The notes under the pieces: model-generated
Database searches by the model: none
Seen by the model: only the letters and a program-made list of their open reading frames with translations
Told to the model about the DNA's origin: nothing
Translations under genes and position numbers: made by a program
Source of the DNA: Rothia sp. HMSC078H08
GTDB lineage: Bacteria; Actinomycetota; Actinomycetes; Actinomycetales; Micrococcaceae
Assembly: GCF_001808955.1 (NCBI RefSeq)
Contig: NZ_KV795254.1
Location: 186,296-224,362 of the forward strand
Direction of reading: 5' to 3'
Length of the DNA stretch: 38,067 nt
Shown here: piece by piece, positions 37,835-38,067 of the stretch
Layout of the letters: each line of letters starts with the position of its first letter
Numbering within the stretch: position 1 is the stretch's first letter

Positions 37835-38067
37835 GGAAAGGCGGTTATCGTCCTCGTTCCTACAGGGGCACCCGCCCTCGCTTCGCTTCGGGCACCCTGA
37901 TGTCACGTTCGGACGATACCGCCTTTCCGCGCTGGGGTACTGTGCGGGGGCGGCAGCGTTTTCCGGTTGGGTGCTCGGGTGACCGCTCAGCGAGCCGCTC
38001 TCGGCCCCACGGTTGGAGCGTGCCGGTGCACCTTCCGGAAGCGACATCAGGGTACCCTCTCGGGTGC
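37835..38067. repeat. Inverted-repeat region downstream of gatB
   Basis: GGAAAGGCGGTTATCGTCC (37835-37853) is mirrored by GGACGATACCGCCTTTCC (37911-37928) with one extra base on one side. Inside is a GCCCTCGCTTCGCTTCGGGC hairpin (about 37874-37893). ACCCTGATGTC (37894-37904) is mirrored by GACATCAGGGT (38043-38053), and the likeness continues past the window edge. It may be an intergenic palindromic repeat family or a degraded mobile remnant. No gene is seen; the leftward 132-codon frame across gatB is not believed. Confidence 0.6.

Noticed and set aside
37649..38047. 132-codon leftward frame after gatB
   Set aside because: It overlaps gatB and its terminator, and covers inverted repeats; composition is not protein-like.

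Overview
The window is a stretch of high-GC Gram-positive (actinobacterial) chromosome, most like Rothia or a close relative in the Micrococcaceae. This rests on the GC-rich codon use, an AccE-type acyl-CoA carboxylase epsilon subunit, an Rv3303c-type LpdA, a GatCAB operon, a secreted Rpf-like transglycosylase with an Ala/Pro/Val linker and LysM domain, and several leaderless-looking starts. The genus is an inference, since no rRNA is present. No rRNA, tRNA, CRISPR array, transposase or integrase was seen. Layout, left to right. (1) 1-1834: 5' part of a leftward secreted fibrinogen-like/beta-propeller protein that runs off the left edge, then an A+T-rich gap. (2) 2392-7697: mfd (transcription-coupled repair) and an LpdA-type flavoprotein, closed by a two-way terminator against a leftward MHS-family transporter (7857-9257). 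(3) 9639-12342: leftward maf and the biotin-carboxylase/BCCP subunit accA. (4) 12658-23134: a block of accessory genes: a dicarboxylate symporter, a YgiB-like/YgiC-like pair, a DUF885 hydrolase, and two tandem Mrr-related proteins. The first Mrr-related protein is very large and has lost most nuclease active-site residues; the second is canonical. (5) 23364-25427: leftward accD-type carboxyltransferase and accE. (6) 25745-30159: a YciI-like protein (leftward), then rightward birA, a PH-domain membrane protein, a class III adenylate cyclase and a PP2C phosphatase with overlapping stop and start. (7) 30383-38067: ligA, a long gene-free structured stretch, the Rpf-like transglycosylase, the gatCAB operon, and a terminal region with inverted repeats. 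How it fits together. AccA, AccD, AccE and BirA make and biotinylate an acyl-CoA carboxylase that supplies malonyl- or methylmalonyl-CoA for lipids. In mycobacteria and relatives birA, accD5, accE, maf and accA3 lie close together; here about 11 kb of accessory genes separates accE from maf. The adenylate cyclase/PP2C pair is a signalling module. Most interesting are the tandem pseudo-Mrr/Mrr pair, the split carboxylase locus, the long structured leader before the Rpf-like gene, and the YgiBC-like pair in an actinobacterium.
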